The translations under genes and the position numbers were made by a program. From NCBI GenBank assembly GCA_025267735.1, contig CM046301.1:12522190-12586189 (forward strand): a stretch of 64,000 nucleotides of DNA, in the 5' to 3' direction. The stretch is from Mactra quadrangularis. Its lineage: Eukaryota; Mollusca; Bivalvia; Venerida; Mactridae. Below the pieces are notes generated by a model. That model saw nothing but the letters and a program-made list of their open reading frames with translations. It made no database searches and was not told the origin of the DNA. Within the stretch, counting starts at the first letter, position 1; every line of letters begins with the position of its first letter. Shown one piece after another: positions 61,542 through 64,000 of the stretch.

Positions 61542-61751
61542 AACTAACCGATAACTAATGTACACTCTATTCCACGATTAACGCAACACTTAAAGTTAGC
61601 CATTTCTTTGAAATACGAAATTTATATAAATTCGACTTTTTTCAATTACCATTATTTCGTATTTATACGATACATGTACATGAATTATTCGATTAAGCGA
61701 ACTAATATTTCGTAAAAACCAAACAATGCTATCGAATCAAATTTATTGTGA

Positions 61752-61910
61752 AGATCTATAAACATGGGTGAAAGTTCAACATTTTCAAAATCCTGAAATT
61801 TCCAAATTTCATGTTTTTAAGGCCACATTACCATATGGAAAGAACCCTTTCTCTGTTCCAAAAATCCTGAACTTCAGGATCAGTCCTGAAAACTTTCACC
61901 CATGTATAAA
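61752..61910. mobile_element. Inverted-repeat MITE, ACATGGGTGAAAG ends
   Basis: ATAAACATGGGTGAAAGTT and AACTTTCACCCATGTATAA are inverted, with AATCCTGAA motifs mirrored inside. About 155 bp. Family unknown. Confidence 0.6.
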
Positions 61911-62069
61911 TCGTGATTTGAAATGGCACTTTCGATGCTCCGTAGAATGCGTCTTATGTCATTTTTTCCGACGACCATCTTGAAAATGGCTCTTAATGCA
62001 CTTCAGTTTACAATGCAAGACAGTATTTTCACAGATGAAGGTCGATATTATATAAAATGTCAAGCTCCT

Positions 62070-62734
62070 ATGAAAAAAATGAAAAGAAAAATCACTTACT
62101 TCGAATGACTATGAGTAAAATGTTTAACCGACCACAAACTCTTTAATTTGATTTATTTTCTGTAAACGAGACTCGTATTAAACTAGACTTGTATATTTTC
62201 TGAAAATACACAGATAAAGTCAGGATAAAGTACGACGGCTATTCATATTCTATCGTTCGGTTACATAACACTTGATCAATATTCGTAATATTTATAAAAT
62301 TGATTAAGTGCCGACCTTTTCAACGCCGGATATATTCAAACTCGAATAGCACGCTAAGTTCACGAACAGCTATCTTGATATTGTGAACACATAAATTATG
62401 TCTTTGGTGGCTCGGGACCTTGTTGGTCGCTTGCTGTGTTTATAAATAAAGTCTTATAAACATTGACTTTGTAGTTTGTTGGACGACTTATGTAGAATTT
62501 TTGTAAACAACTTTAGTTATCTTCGCAAAAGCTGCATTGATATGATGAGTTCTCTACTATGTAATCAGACCAGGACCAATCTGGCCTATTATTACTTTCG
62601 AAATAACAGAAATTATTTAATGCAGAAAGTAGAAAGAAAAATAAATATTTTTATGTCAAACTATTCTCAGTGTGTTGATATTATTAATTAAAACTTATTT
62701 TACTACTGAGTAAAACAGTTTTGGAAGCATTGTG
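62070..62734. other. Unassigned stretch upstream of the LINE relic
   Basis: Could include the unseen 5' untranslated exon and promoter of the minus-strand RING-UBL-TerD gene. The frame at 62476-62691 shows no family signature, though it may be part of the same decayed LINE insertion. Confidence 0.3.
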
Positions 62735-63840
62735 TATTACTGTGGTATTCTTGTCTCACGTCTTAATTTTTATGCACAAATGTTTTGTAAAATATCTGAG
62801 AATCAATCCGGTTTTAAATCCGGCTACTCAACCATAGACAATGCATTCATTCTTAAATCTATTATTGACAGAATTCTTTCTCAGAAAGGTAGAAAAGTAT
62901 ATGTTGCATTTGTTGATTTTAAAAAGTGTTTTGACACTGTAAATAGACAATTGTTATGGAATGTATTAAAAAATGAGGGTATAAAAGGTAATCTATTTCG
63001 TGCATTACAAAGTATGTATGTACATGTATCAGTTAAGTCTTGTGTCAGATGTAATGGTTCTAAAAGTAACTATATATTGAGTGATATTGGTCTGAAGCAA
63101 GGCTGTCTTGCTAGTCCAATATTGTTTTGTTTCTTTATAGATGAACTTGAAAAAATGTTTAGAAATAGAAATGTACAAGGTATACAATTGCATCCATGTG
63201 ATATCCAGTTATTTTTGTTAATGTTTGCTGATGATGTTTCTTTGATATCAGATACTATACGGGGTTTACAGCAACAATTAAATATTCTTTCAGAATTTTG
63301 TGATCAATATAAACTTACAGTGAATGTATATAAAACAAAAATTGTTGTTTTAAAAAATGGGGGTATACAGTCTAGAAATGAACAGTGGTTTTATAAGAAT
63401 GTAAGAGTAAATGTTGTAAATAGTTTCTGTTATCTTGGTTTGACATTTGTGTAAACACGACAATTATCATTGAATGCAATGGTACATGATCTCTGTATAA
63501 AAGGAAAACGTATACTAATTTCTATATTGAAGTCTACATATAATTATGGCCAAATGTCTAAATCTGTGTTTTTTTTTAAATTTTTGATGTTAAGATTTGT
63601 CCATGGTTGTTATATGGTAGTGAATTATGGGGTATAGAAAACTTTATAGAGCTAGAACGCTCCCAATATTATGCTTGCAAAAGATTTATGATAGCAAAGC
63701 AGAACTCGTCAAACTTTGCTGTTTTGGGTGACTGCGCTCGCTATCCTATGTATATAGAATCATATAAAAGATGTATCAAATATTGGCTTAAAATTCTAAA
63801 AATGCCAGAGACTCGTTTAGTTAAGAAATGCTTTTTACCG
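62735..63840 (+). pseudogene. Truncated, frameshifted LINE reverse transcriptase
   Basis: The frame to 63454 carries ENQSGFKSGYSTIDNAF (RT1/2), VAFVDFKKCFDTVNR (motif A), LKQGCLASPILF, FADDVSLISD (catalytic FADD), LTVNVYKTKIVVLKNGG and FCYLGLTF. A stop at 63452 follows, then a frameshift in a poly-T run near 63572. The C-terminal part resumes at about 63607 (LLYGSELWGIENF ... CARYPMYIESYKRCIKYWL). The 5' part, including the endonuclease, is missing. The 3' end is cut by a small element with a perfect hairpin (ACCGCCGGCC-TGAA-GGCCGGTGGT, 63837-63860). The non-LTR clade is not assigned. Confidence 0.8.
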
Positions 63841-64000
63841 CCGGCCTGAAGGCCGGTGGTATATTGGAGTCGTCAGAATCTGATGACCATGGTAGGAGCA
63901 GTTCATGATTTCTTTTAATGGCGTCCTTCTTTTTTTATTTACTAATGTTGACAGTGCTAAATTGTATTAATTTTTAGCTTAACAGTACTGCAATGAACTT

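Noticed and set aside
62476..62691. Independent small gene upstream of the LINE
   Set aside because: No start context, no homology recognised, and it abuts the LINE relic. It is more likely decayed element sequence or chance.

Overview
This is animal nuclear DNA: intron-rich, AT-rich, and dominated by mobile-element debris. The repertoire fits a mollusc, most probably a bivalve. The evidence is several pearl/Helentron-like elements (tandem core repeats, an ACGG-type microsatellite and a terminal CCCCCGC hairpin), tRNA-headed SINEs, and three split genes whose closest remembered relatives are metazoan. Species cannot be fixed from the sequence. There are no operons, CRISPR arrays or prokaryotic features. 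All gene models below come from reading GT-AG splice sites and checking that codon phase is kept across every junction; there is no transcript evidence.

Three host genes are supported. (1) A minus-strand gene, 35441 down to 12497, has seven coding exons and encodes about 766 residues. It is homologous to the vertebrate secreted protein C16orf89 but carries a very acidic Asp/Asn tail and a C-terminal membrane anchor. Its first intron is about 16 kb and full of transposons. (2) A plus-strand gene, 37673-43539, has seven coding exons and encodes about 318 residues. It is a coiled-coil protein of the BEGAIN/TJAP1 family. It lies head-to-head with gene 1, with roughly 550 bp between the first gene and a probable 5' untranslated exon. 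(3) A minus-strand gene, 61254 down to 52200, has three coding exons and encodes about 348 residues. It joins an N-terminal C3HC4 RING-like zinc motif, a ubiquitin-like domain and a TerD (tellurium/calcium stress) domain. This is the most unusual protein in the window.

The rest is repeats. Region 1-12.5 kb: downstream flank of gene 1 with a pearl-like short element, a MULE-type MITE, two inverted copies of a ~1.15 kb repeat, a dead LINE tail and a SINE. Region 12.5-35.5 kb: gene 1, with intronic SINEs, MULE and hAT MITEs, a TA-flanked inverted-repeat element holding a perfect palindrome, a 1.2 kb hAT-type element with an 8-bp target duplication, a canonical small Helitron, a 1.8 kb tandem-repeat Helentron-like element and a 1 kb iteron-bordered element. 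Region 35.5-46 kb: gene 2 and its 3' flank. Region 46-52 kb: piggyBac-, mariner-like and SINE copies. Region 52-61.3 kb: gene 3, whose second intron holds a 3.3 kb TIR element, a LINE tail and a tandem-repeat element. Region 61.3-64 kb: a SINE and a decayed LINE reverse transcriptase.

The genes do not form an evident pathway. The clearest biological leads are the RING-UBL-TerD fusion, the membrane-anchored acidic C16orf89 relative, and a set of element families whose boundaries can be set precisely by target-site duplications.
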